64,000 nucleotides of DNA from JAISGQ01 sp045534445 (GTDB lineage Bacteria > Bacillota > Clostridia > Oscillospirales > Acutalibacteraceae): positions 1 to 64,000 of the forward strand of contig JAZSJQ010000057.1 of NCBI GenBank assembly GCA_045534445.1, in the 5' to 3' direction. A program made the position numbers and the translations under genes. The notes under the pieces are model-generated. The model was not told where the DNA came from and searched no databases. It worked only from the letters and a program-made list of their open reading frames with translations. This document shows, piece by piece, positions 1-8,092 of this stretch (its first letter is position 1; each line of letters begins with the position of its first letter).

Positions 1-159
1 TCACCTTTACTCACCCAATGCTGTTCCATATCCCCTGCATTATTTCTCCTTTTCATTTCCGATTTTGTCCATATCGGATTTGATTGAGGTTTTGCTGAAT
101 TTGTTTGCCCTTTTTTGGTAAGGGTGGGTGCCTTACAACATGGAGAAATTTTCAAAATG

Positions 160-375
160 CGTTTTTGGGAAATAAAAATGGCTCAACCATGCGCTCTCCC
201 AAATCCACTCACGTTTTTGGGGATTTTTCATATTTTTCAAGTCGTTTTTGGGAAATTGTTTTTTCTGCTGTAAACGGCTTAACGGTGCGGGATTTCGGTG
301 AATAACCTTGCAAACCAATCCCATTTTCGGGAGTTTTTCATATCTCTTCACTTCCGTTTTTGGGGAAATTTCATC
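160..375. repeat. Transposon-end repeat array (candidate TnsB-binding sites)
   Basis: The core CGTTTTTGGG(G)A occurs at about 160-171, 212-222, 243-253 and 355-366, with a variant CATTTTCGGGAG at 322-333. Copies at 211-258 and 322-372 align over about 50 bases, sharing TTTTTCATAT between two G-rich cores. All copies point the same way. Repeated 20-30 base sites just outside the first transposition gene are what Tn7-family ends look like. The exact terminus is not identified and may lie near base 1 or outside the window. Bases 1-160 hold no gene that I can see. Confidence 0.6.
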
Positions 376-400
376 CTATTTCATATTTGGAGGTTATTCT

Positions 401-748
401 ATGCGAAAACGCAACTACAAAGGACGATGCGAGAAAAGAGTTCTCGGCAAATGTGACGGTGTATGCAAAACGTACAGCGACATTCAGTACGCTTATGCTG
501 ATATTCTTGAAGCTCAGCCTGACATCAAGGAGATTCGGTGTAATGTTCCGCTTACGGGACTCTCAACAGGTGATTATGTCTCAGATTTTGTCTGCATCAA
601 AGAAGATGGCGAAATGATGGTAAGAGAGTGCATTATGCGCACTGCCCTTACTAAGCCTATGACAGTAAAGTTACTTGATACATCGAGAGTCTACTGGCTG
701 AATCGTGGTGTCACTGATTGGGGGTTGGTTATCGATGCAGAAAAATGA
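401..748 (+). CDS. TnsA-like endonuclease N-terminal domain protein
   Basis: This 115-residue protein resembles the small TnsA-like nucleases of Firmicute Tn7 relatives. TnsA cuts the 5' ends of the element so that it moves by cut-and-paste. The visible pattern is YADILEAQPDIKEI, then YVSDF (Asp62, the likely equivalent of the TnsA catalytic Asp), then VRECIMR (Glu76) in place of the usual ExK. The ending GVTDWGLVI is typical of this group. The ATG at 401 follows the ribosome site GGAGG with good spacing; an earlier in-frame start would run through the repeat array. It lacks the C-terminal TnsC-binding domain of E. coli TnsA (273 residues). It overlaps the transposase gene by 14 bases. Whether the nuclease is active is uncertain because the catalytic Lys is not obvious. 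Confidence 0.72.
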   Translation: MRKRNYKGRCEKRVLGKCDGVCKTYSDIQYAYADILEAQPDIKEIRCNVPLTGLSTGDYVSDFVCIKEDGEMMVRECIMRTALTKPMTVKLLDTSRVYWLNRGVTDWGLVIDAEK

Positions 749-2549
749 GCTTTTGCGCAAGAGCAGCAATATAATACGTATTCTCGAAGTAGCAGACAAT
801 GATGTACTGTCAATCAGCTGTAATTCTGTTCCTAAGTGGTGTCCCATTGACGCCCTTTCCGAATTTGAACCCTGTGACGACCTTGCCTTATTCCAAACAA
901 TGAACTTCTCCCCTGTTCCCATCAATGAACTCCCCGCAAAAAGTCGCAAAACAGCCTATGAACGCTTCAATCTTGTCACCCATATTCTTCCATTTATAGG
1001 CGATAAAAAACAGCGTACTGCCACAATTTCAAAGGTTTCCGAGGACAACAGCATCAGCCGTCAGACTGTCTCTTCCTATCTGTGGAAGTATCTTGTTTAT
1101 CAGGATGTTTCTGCTCTGGCTCCTGTTATGAGAAAAATCGAACGTGAGCTTACTTCTGATGAAAAAAACTTCCGCTGGGCACTGAACGAGTATTACTACA
1201 AGCCAAGTAAATACAGCCTTTATACCACCTATCTTTTCATGCTGAGAGACCGCTACTGTGACAGCGATGGCGTTTTACTCCCTGAGCATCCGTCCTTTAA
1301 CCGATTCAGATACTTCTACCGCAAAACTTATAAGGTTCAGAACGACATTATCTCCCGCAAGGGCATCAAATACTATCAGCGCAACTGCCGTCCACTGGTC
1401 GGAAACGGAGTACAGGCTTTTGCTCCGTGTATAGGAATAGGTATGCTTGACTCCACAATATGCGACATTCATCTTGTTGATGACGGCGGCAATCTAATTG
1501 GCAGACCGATACTTACCGCCTGTGTGGATGCTTACAGTGGAATGTGCTGTGGTTACACACTTTCACTTGAAGGAGGTGTGTACAGCCTGCGAAATCTTAT
1601 GATGAATGTTATTGCCGATAAAGTTGCCTGGTGCAAATCTTTCGGCATTACTATCGAGCCCGAAGACTGGAACTGCAGTATGCTACCTGCACATCTTGTT
1701 ACTGACATGGGCAAGGAATACGTTTCCGAGAACTTTGACCAGATTACAGATTTGGGTGTAAAGCTTACCTCTCTGCCTGCATATCGTCCTGAGCTCAAAG
1801 GTGTTGTAGAGAAGTTCTTTGACCTGATTCAGCAGTCATATAAGCCTTATCTTTACAGAAAAGGCGTTATTGAAAATGACTGTCAGGAACGAGGCGCTCA
1901 CGATTACAGAAAGGATGCTTGTCTTACGCTCTTTGAGTTTGAGCAGATAATTCTGCGATGCATTATCTATCACAATACACAGCGCATATTTGAGTCATTT
2001 CCTTACACTGATGATATGCTGGTTCGAGATATACCTCCCCATGCTAATGCTATATGGAATAACGATATTTCCGATGGTGTGTGTAATCTTATCCCCGTTT
2101 CGGCAAAAGAGCTGACCATGGTACTACTGCCGCGAACCAAGGGACGTTTCAGCAGACATGGTTTGTCTGCAAACAAGCTTCATTACTACAATGCAGATTA
2201 CAAGGAACACTGTCTCAGACGAGAATCAGGCATTGTGGCTTATAACCCCGATGATGTTTCTGTGGTGTGGCTTATCGAAAATGGAGAATTCATCCCTTTT
2301 GAGCTTATTGAGATTCAGTTTTCAGGCAAGACACTCGATGATGTCAGCAGGCATATGGCAATGAAAAAGGAAGCTATTGAGGCTGCACAGAGCGACAACC
2401 TGCAGGCAAGGCTCGACCTCATGGGGCACATAGAGGCTATATCTTCTGTCGCCTCGAAACCCGGTGAAACAAAAATAAAAGGAGTTCGCAAAAACAGGAC
2501 GCGGGAGCGTGCAAGAATACGGAAGGGAGGTAATACAGACAATGAATAA
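735..2549 (+). CDS. TnsB/TniA-like DDE transposase
   Basis: This is a 604-residue rve-fold transposase of the Tn7/Mu/Tn5053 group, which joins the 3' ends of the element to target DNA. The catalytic triad is visible as Asp239 (GMLDST), Asp324 (LVTDMGKEY) and Glu359 (LKGVVEKFF), with the expected 35-residue D-E spacing. An N-terminal helix-turn-helix region (ISRQTVSSYLWKY) precedes it and a Mu-C-like beta domain follows. I chose the ATG at 735, with GGGGTTGG upstream; a GTG at 705 would add 10 residues. It is translationally coupled to the TnsA-like gene before it and the ATPase after it. It appears intact. Confidence 0.9.
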   Translation: MQKNELLRKSSNIIRILEVADNDVLSISCNSVPKWCPIDALSEFEPCDDLALFQTMNFSPVPINELPAKSRKTAYERFNLVTHILPFIGDKKQRTATISKVSEDNSISRQTVSSYLWKYLVYQDVSALAPVMRKIERELTSDEKNFRWALNEYYYKPSKYSLYTTYLFMLRDRYCDSDGVLLPEHPSFNRFRYFYRKTYKVQNDIISRKGIKYYQRNCRPLVGNGVQAFAPCIGIGMLDSTICDIHLVDDGGNLIGRPILTACVDAYSGMCCGYTLSLEGGVYSLRNLMMNVIADKVAWCKSFGITIEPEDWNCSMLPAHLVTDMGKEYVSENFDQITDLGVKLTSLPAYRPELKGVVEKFFDLIQQSYKPYLYRKGVIENDCQERGAHDYRKDACLTLFEFEQIILRCIIYHNTQRIFESFPYTDDMLVRDIPPHANAIWNNDISDGVCNLIPVSAKELTMVLLPRTKGRFSRHGLSANKLHYYNADYKEHCLRRESGIVAYNPDDVSVVWLIENGEFIPFELIEIQFSGKTLDDVSRHMAMKKEAIEAAQSDNLQARLDLMGHIEAISSVASKPGETKIKGVRKNRTRERARIRKGGNTDNE

Positions 2550-3789
2550 TGAAAACAAGCTATTAAGCCTTATGCCCGATATGCTGTGTGATGAGGAGCT
2601 CATATCTACGCTTTCTTGCAAGCCGCCTTACGACAAAAGCATCCGAAACGAAAGCAAGACCGTTCGACTTCTGGCATTGGAACAGCTCTCTAATATTTAC
2701 ATACCTTCGTCCATGACCTTGGAAATCTACAGCAAGCTCTATCTTGCAACTCGTCATTCGCTGTCAAAGAAGCTCAGCAAGGCTTCTTACAGGCAGCGAA
2801 CAGAAAACTTCAAAGCTATAATGCAGCTCAATAACAGCAGTGTTCTCGGCGGAGCTGACAGCTTTACTATTATAGGTACGTCGGGCGTAGGAAAAAGTAC
2901 TGCTGTAAGCAAGGCAATCGAGCTCATTTCTCAGAACGGTCTCATTGAATTGGATGACCCTTATATGAAGGTTATCCCCTGTATGGTGGTTCAATGTCCT
3001 TTTGACTGCTCTGCCAAGGGACTGCTATTTGAGATACTGCGAAAGGCAGATGCGCTTCTCGGCACTGACTACTATTCTACCGCACTTCGCAGAAAGGCTA
3101 CTATTGATGTTCTTATAGGAAGTGTAAGTCAGATTGCCTTAAACCACATTGGACTTCTTGTGGTAGACGAGATTCAGAATGTAGTCAATAACAAGTTCGG
3201 GAAAAATCTTGTGAGCATGCTGACTCAGCTCATCAACAACAGTGGAATCTCAATCTGTATGGTAGGCACCCCCGACGTGTCAGACTTTCTCGAACAGGCA
3301 GTTCAGCTGGCACGGCGTTCACTGGGGCTTAAATACTACCGCATGAGTCCTGATGAGGATTTCTGCAAGCTGTGTCACACCTTCTTTTCCTATCAGTACA
3401 CAAAACACGAAACAGAGCTGACTCCTGCCATTGTTTCGTGGCTATATGAACACAGCGCAGGCATTGCGGCACTTGTGGTTTCGCTCATCCGCGATGCGCA
3501 AGAAATCGCTATTCTAAATGGTACAGAGGAATTGAACCTCGCAACACTGCGAGAAGCTTACAACAGACGGTGCAGCACGATGCACTACTACATTGAGACA
3601 ACCAAACTTCAAGCGCTTCCAACGACTACACGCATAAGCAAAAAGGAGCCCACTATACCAGTGCAGGTAATCGAACCCGCAGACAGCGACATCAGTATAG
3701 AATATCTGGCAGGTGTTGCAAAATCTGCTCATACCGATATTGTACCTCTTCTAAAAAAGTACTTTCCTGTCACGGAGGTACATCTATGA
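2542..3789 (+). CDS. TnsC/TniB-like AAA+ ATPase
   Basis: This 415-residue AAA+ ATPase has Walker A GTSGVGKST (about residues 112-120) and Walker B LLVVDE (about 205-210). In this family it forms ATP-dependent filaments or rings that link the target selector (TniQ/TnsD) to the transposase. The ATG at 2542 has the strong ribosome site GGAAGGGAGG 11 bases upstream; a GTG at 2509 is possible but unlikely. It overlaps the transposase by 8 bases and TniQ by 4 bases, so the whole set is one operon. No damage is visible. Confidence 0.9.
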   Translation: MNNENKLLSLMPDMLCDEELISTLSCKPPYDKSIRNESKTVRLLALEQLSNIYIPSSMTLEIYSKLYLATRHSLSKKLSKASYRQRTENFKAIMQLNNSSVLGGADSFTIIGTSGVGKSTAVSKAIELISQNGLIELDDPYMKVIPCMVVQCPFDCSAKGLLFEILRKADALLGTDYYSTALRRKATIDVLIGSVSQIALNHIGLLVVDEIQNVVNNKFGKNLVSMLTQLINNSGISICMVGTPDVSDFLEQAVQLARRSLGLKYYRMSPDEDFCKLCHTFFSYQYTKHETELTPAIVSWLYEHSAGIAALVVSLIRDAQEIAILNGTEELNLATLREAYNRRCSTMHYYIETTKLQALPTTTRISKKEPTIPVQVIEPADSDISIEYLAGVAKSAHTDIVPLLKKYFPVTEVHL

Positions 3790-5261
3790 TTGGCTTCTTC
3801 CCTACGTTATACCCTGATGAGCTGCTTTACAGTTTATTGGCACGGTATTATGCATACTCGGGTTATACAGCCTACACCTATGCCGCTAATATACTCATTG
3901 AAAACAAATCAGTAAAGCCAAGCATAGAGTTTATTTCAAAGCTTTCTCCTGAGGTCATTAAGCTTCTCACTCGTCAGGCGTCTCTTGCTGAAATAGTGGA
4001 AAAGCACACCCTCCTGCCCTACTATGCTCGCTTCTACCCCAAGCAGCGCCTTCTCACTGCCTACAATGGTATGCTTGCAGAGGATAAAACATGTCATAAC
4101 GTCGTGAAACGTACTCCTCTGAAAAACGGAAGCTTTAACTATCTTCGATTCTGTCCTCTCTGTGCTGAGGATGATTTGCGTCTTTTCGGAGAAACATACT
4201 GGCATCGCTCACACCAGCTACCTCTTGTGGATGTCTGTCCTTTACACGCCTGCCGATTGGTTGATAGCCCTGTTCCCATAACAAGCATTGACAGTCCATC
4301 TCTTGTTTCAGCTGACAGTGCAATTACTTCTGTTGAACCTGTTTTTTCAGTGGGAGCTATGGAACTCAGACTATCGCAATATGTTCTTGAGGTATTCCAT
4401 TCATCGCTCAATCTGAGTCCGTCAGCTGATATCGGTGCGTTTCTTCACTCGAAACTTGAACACACGAAGTATGTATCCAGACGTGGTACAAAGCGCAATT
4501 TTTCTCTTTTGTTCAAAGATTTCATGAGCTTCTATAATGAAATGCCGAACCATCCTCTCTCCTTGGAATGGCAGCTGCAATGCATTTTTCAGGATAAACG
4601 CTACTCTACCTACGAAGTATGTATGGTCGCTATGTTTTTAGATATCCCACCATCAAGTCTTGTCGAAATGAATCTCCCTGAACACAGACAAAGCGAGCTG
4701 TTTGACCAAAGAGTATTTGAGCTTCGACGAAAAGGGTATAGTTACCCTGAAATAGCCGCAATAATGAATGCTCCCTACGATACGGTAAAGCCCATCGGGG
4801 AAGGATTATATGAAAAGAACGGCATCAGGCATTCTGCAAAGCCTGTAAAAACCCGCAAAGTCACTGAGCCTTTCACACCTGATGAAGAGCTTTTGCCGAA
4901 GGTCAAGGGAGTGTTATTATCACTTCAACAAGAAGACAAACCTGTGAAAATCACTGTCAATAAGGTTGCAAAGGCACTGAATATTTCCGTTTACAAACTG
5001 CGCTCTGCCGCCAAATGCTGTGCTGAAATCGGCAAATACACCGAATCTCAGGAGGAATACTGGGCTCGGTATGTGGTGTGGGCAGCAAGGCAAATAATGG
5101 CTCAGGGAAAGAACGTTAACGCATGGAGGTTATCAGCAGAAACAAATATACGAATCAGGAATCTTCCTCGATGTCTCCCCTATCTTGAATCAATGACCGA
5201 TGATGAAGAATTACTTAAAAGCATTCTCTCAGCTTTTGAAAAGAAAGGAAATGATATATGA
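3786..5261 (+). CDS. tniQ: TniQ/TnsD-like target-site selector
   Basis: This 491-residue protein has the TniQ signature: an N-terminal PDELLYSLLAR motif, then a zinc ribbon with Cys123-x2-Cys126 and Cys151-x2-His154, separated by YWHRSHQLP. The family chooses the insertion site; the longer TnsD forms bind a specific chromosomal attachment site. At 491 residues it is nearer to TnsD (508 in Tn7) than to the short TniQ forms of CRISPR-guided elements, so I infer a sequence-specific DNA target. The C-terminal half is rich in helix-turn-helix-like segments (YSYPEIAAIMNAPYDTV, KVAKALNISVYKLRSAAK). The 4-base ATGA overlap with the ATPase gene fixes the start. Confidence 0.88.
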   Translation: MIGFFPTLYPDELLYSLLARYYAYSGYTAYTYAANILIENKSVKPSIEFISKLSPEVIKLLTRQASLAEIVEKHTLLPYYARFYPKQRLLTAYNGMLAEDKTCHNVVKRTPLKNGSFNYLRFCPLCAEDDLRLFGETYWHRSHQLPLVDVCPLHACRLVDSPVPITSIDSPSLVSADSAITSVEPVFSVGAMELRLSQYVLEVFHSSLNLSPSADIGAFLHSKLEHTKYVSRRGTKRNFSLLFKDFMSFYNEMPNHPLSLEWQLQCIFQDKRYSTYEVCMVAMFLDIPPSSLVEMNLPEHRQSELFDQRVFELRRKGYSYPEIAAIMNAPYDTVKPIGEGLYEKNGIRHSAKPVKTRKVTEPFTPDEELLPKVKGVLLSLQQEDKPVKITVNKVAKALNISVYKLRSAAKCCAEIGKYTESQEEYWARYVVWAARQIMAQGKNVNAWRLSAETNIRIRNLPRCLPYLESMTDDEELLKSILSAFEKKGNDI

Positions 5262-5833
5262 TTTATGGCTACGCACGAGTATCCAGTAAGACACAACTGA
5301 AGGATGGCAACAGTCTTGAAGAGCAGAGAAGCCGACTTACTCAGTTGGGTGCTCAGGTGATAATTGACGAATGTTACACCGGCACTACCGTACAGCGTCC
5401 GAAATTCAATGAGCTTATTGAACGGCTCAATTCAGGTGATACACTCGTCGTTACAAAATTTGACCGATTCGCTCGCACTGCTTCTGAGGGTGCTGCTCTT
5501 ATCAAGACTCTCGTTGACAAGGGTGTTACAGTAAACATCGCCAACATGGGAATCGCTCAGAACACACCTACGGGAAAGCTGATGATTCAGATACTGCTTG
5601 CATTTGCAGAGTATGAAAGAGATATGATTGTCGAGCGTACTCAGGCAGGCAAGGCTATCGCTAAAATGCGACCTGATTTCCGTGAAGGCAGACCTCATAA
5701 GTTTTCGAAACAACAAATCGACCATGCCCTCTCCCTTCTCAGCACTCATTCCTATAAGCAGGTCTCTGAAATGACGGGCATCAGCGTCAGTACGCTGGTC
5801 AGGGCTGTGAGGCGGAGAGTTGGGAATACATAG
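5258..5833 (+). CDS. Serine site-specific recombinase (resolvase, TniR-like)
   Basis: This 191-residue serine recombinase of the resolvase/invertase type begins GYARVSS, with Ser9 as the nucleophile. It continues with FDRFARTASEGAALI and the conserved MIQILLAFAEYERDMIVERT helix, and ends in a helix-turn-helix (KQVSEMTGISVSTLVRAVRR). In Tn5053-type elements such an enzyme resolves cointegrates. Its presence beside a TnsA-like gene is unusual, because TnsA should prevent cointegrates. It overlaps tniQ by 4 bases and is the last gene before a strong hairpin. Confidence 0.9.
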   Translation: MIYGYARVSSKTQLKDGNSLEEQRSRLTQLGAQVIIDECYTGTTVQRPKFNELIERLNSGDTLVVTKFDRFARTASEGAALIKTLVDKGVTVNIANMGIAQNTPTGKLMIQILLAFAEYERDMIVERTQAGKAIAKMRPDFREGRPHKFSKQQIDHALSLLSTHSYKQVSEMTGISVSTLVRAVRRRVGNT

Positions 5834-5846
5834 TATTATATAAAAA

Positions 5847-5877
5847 GCAAGGCTCCGATTTTTCATCGGAGCCTTGC
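5847..5877. terminator. Terminator closing the transposition operon
   Basis: A perfect 13-bp stem (GCAAGGCTCCGAT, 5847-5859, with its complement at 5865-5877) and a 5-base loop lie 14 bases after the resolvase stop. The convergent DUF262 gene ends at 5891, so it may serve both directions. A real U-run is lacking on the plus side; on the minus side TTTTTA follows the stem. Confidence 0.7.
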
Positions 5878-5890
5878 CGCTATGTATCAA

Positions 5891-8092
5891 CTAATTACTA
5901 AGCATTCCTATGTAATCCTTCAGCTTTATTATTCTATCCTCAGTATCTATCCCATCTGCATTTTGCGATATTGTCAAAGTCTCTGCAATGCTTCCATCCT
6001 CATTGCTATGGACTATATATGCATCATTATCACAAGTAATGTAAATATCAGAATAAACCAGACGCTGCCCCAGATAATCTCTTGACAGGTGTGCATCATC
6101 GGCTTCCTTGAGATATGGCATATATGTATTCTGTGACCATTGGGACTTTGTCTGCATTACAGAAAACATATAGGGTTTGGTCGCTGCATCGTCATTGCTC
6201 AGTTTACCAAAGCTCCCGGGACGGAATATGGGATACTTGACATAGTAGTAATTCCACGGGTACACGCCTTCGCTTTCACATCTGGCAATATACTTCGAAA
6301 TCATGCCATCCAGAATATCGTTGTCAAATATCTCATTTGTTGAAAGAAGCTGAACCAGAATTGCTTTTGTATTATCAAATCCTGCATTGGCGCTTCTGTG
6401 GAAAAGCTCATTCCATGCCAACTGATAATTCTTTGATGCATACTGGTAGCGCCACTTGACTCTCTCCTGCTGACCGTAGTTTCCCACTGTCATCAACGCA
6501 CAATCAATCTTATCCCATTCGCAGTTGAAGAGAGACTCAAAGCGATTGACATATCCGAGATTTTCAAGACCAACAATACTTATCTGTCCTTTTAGCATGT
6601 CATGGTCCTCAAGCGCAAATAAATCATCATAACATTCAGGATGCTCTGCAAGAAACTCAATTTTCTCCTGTTCTTCCTGTATCTGATTCACATTGAAGTT
6701 ATTCTCAATGTTCTCATCAATCTCACCTGTAAGAACAATCGCATCCACAGCCTGAAGAATTGCAGGGATTCTGTTCCTGTCGATTCTGTCACTGACCTCG
6801 TCTTCAGAATTCTGAATCAGATTATTTATGATTCTTATGCGCCTGATAAACTCATCGTAAGATACTTTGTCTTGATTTTGCAGGTACATTGTAATGGCAT
6901 ACAGCAGTACAATTCGATTCAAAGGGAACTGACGCAGTCTTCCCGATTTATCAGAATACGAGTGTATACAATCCTCAAAAATATCAATCTTATTCCTTGA
7001 ATCAACAATGATTTTTCCAGCCTCATGCTCGAAGCTCATGAATGATTCGAGGAAGCTTGTGGGATTATCATATCCATCGATATTGCACCAGCAATTAAAG
7101 AACGACTCAAGCGTTTCAATGTTTGCAGGTGTGTTTTCATCCTGAGCAGAAAAATACTGATGAAGCAAATCGAATACGTCGTTGCTGTAACTTTGAGGCG
7201 ACTTGCCATTGCGGTAACATATTATATCGCAGATGAACTTGAAATAACGCAGGAACTCATCATCGATAATATTATCGTCAGCACCGCCGGAACCGCCATT
7301 ACGATATTTCCAAAGCAAGTCTGTCCATTCCCTGTCTATACTTACAACAATACGGCTCGCTATATCGGTTCCGTTTTTCTCATCAAGTGCCCGTATTTCT
7401 CTTTCCAGTTCAGCCTTAAAATGCTCGAAAAGCGTCAGCGGCTTTCCACGGGAGTTCATTTTAATGTACAGCTCGTCCGTAAGCCCCATATCCCTGATAG
7501 GCAGAAAATAGAAAGTAATAGCCTGGTTTTCAAGGCGATTCCATATATCTGTCACACCTTTGAACTTATCTTCAATAGCGTCAAGCATTACCAGCATTGA
7601 ACTGATTGTAGGGTCTTTCTTCCAGTCCAGAGGGAACCACGCCTGATTTATTATTTCATCAGAAAGGTTTCCTTGGAAAGACGGTTCAAACGATACAAGC
7701 TCTGTGCAAAAATATCTTGCGCTGTATCGTGTTTCATAACTGAATTGACGGAGAAATGCACACTTTTCCTCCGGGATGTTTTCTTTTTTAGCGGCATACC
7801 AGTGTAACAGAAACAGAGTTGTCAGGCGCTGCTGACCATCCAGCGGGGTCATTGTTCCTTTTTCATCGATATCGCCATAAACAAAGTCCAATGTTATCGG
7901 CTCATTTACAATGGCATTGTAGAGAGAATCAAGGAATCTGCTTCTGACTCTATTCACATCGTCATCCAGGCGGCCTTGGGCATAATCTCGCTGAATCAAT
8001 GGGATGGCAATCTTTTTGAGCTGTACCTTTTCATCTCCATTGGCAAATTCAGTTTCAAAAATATCTATGAATGAGTGAAGTGTTGTGCTCAT
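5891..8092 (-). CDS. DUF262 (GmrSD-type) protein, no HNH domain
   Basis: This 733-residue protein carries the DUF262 (GmrS/ParB-like) fold in its first third: IPLIQRDYAQGR (about residues 29-40), PLDGQQRLTTLF (about 83-94) and YIKMNSRGKPLTLFEHFK. DUF262 proteins bind and hydrolyse nucleotides and occur in GmrSD, SspE and BrxU modification-dependent restriction. The remaining roughly 480 residues show no HNH motif that I can find, so this subunit probably depends on its partner for cutting. The start overlaps the stop of the upstream DUF262/HNH gene (ATGA). It lies convergent to the transposition operon as likely cargo. Confidence 0.85.
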   Translation of the reverse strand: MSTTLHSFIDIFETEFANGDEKVQLKKIAIPLIQRDYAQGRLDDDVNRVRSRFLDSLYNAIVNEPITLDFVYGDIDEKGTMTPLDGQQRLTTLFLLHWYAAKKENIPEEKCAFLRQFSYETRYSARYFCTELVSFEPSFQGNLSDEIINQAWFPLDWKKDPTISSMLVMLDAIEDKFKGVTDIWNRLENQAITFYFLPIRDMGLTDELYIKMNSRGKPLTLFEHFKAELEREIRALDEKNGTDIASRIVVSIDREWTDLLWKYRNGGSGGADDNIIDDEFLRYFKFICDIICYRNGKSPQSYSNDVFDLLHQYFSAQDENTPANIETLESFFNCWCNIDGYDNPTSFLESFMSFEHEAGKIIVDSRNKIDIFEDCIHSYSDKSGRLRQFPLNRIVLLYAITMYLQNQDKVSYDEFIRRIRIINNLIQNSEDEVSDRIDRNRIPAILQAVDAIVLTGEIDENIENNFNVNQIQEEQEKIEFLAEHPECYDDLFALEDHDMLKGQISIVGLENLGYVNRFESLFNCEWDKIDCALMTVGNYGQQERVKWRYQYASKNYQLAWNELFHRSANAGFDNTKAILVQLLSTNEIFDNDILDGMISKYIARCESEGVYPWNYYYVKYPIFRPGSFGKLSNDDAATKPYMFSVMQTKSQWSQNTYMPYLKEADDAHLSRDYLGQRLVYSDIYITCDNDAYIVHSNEDGSIAETLTISQNADGIDTEDRIIKLKDYIGMLSN

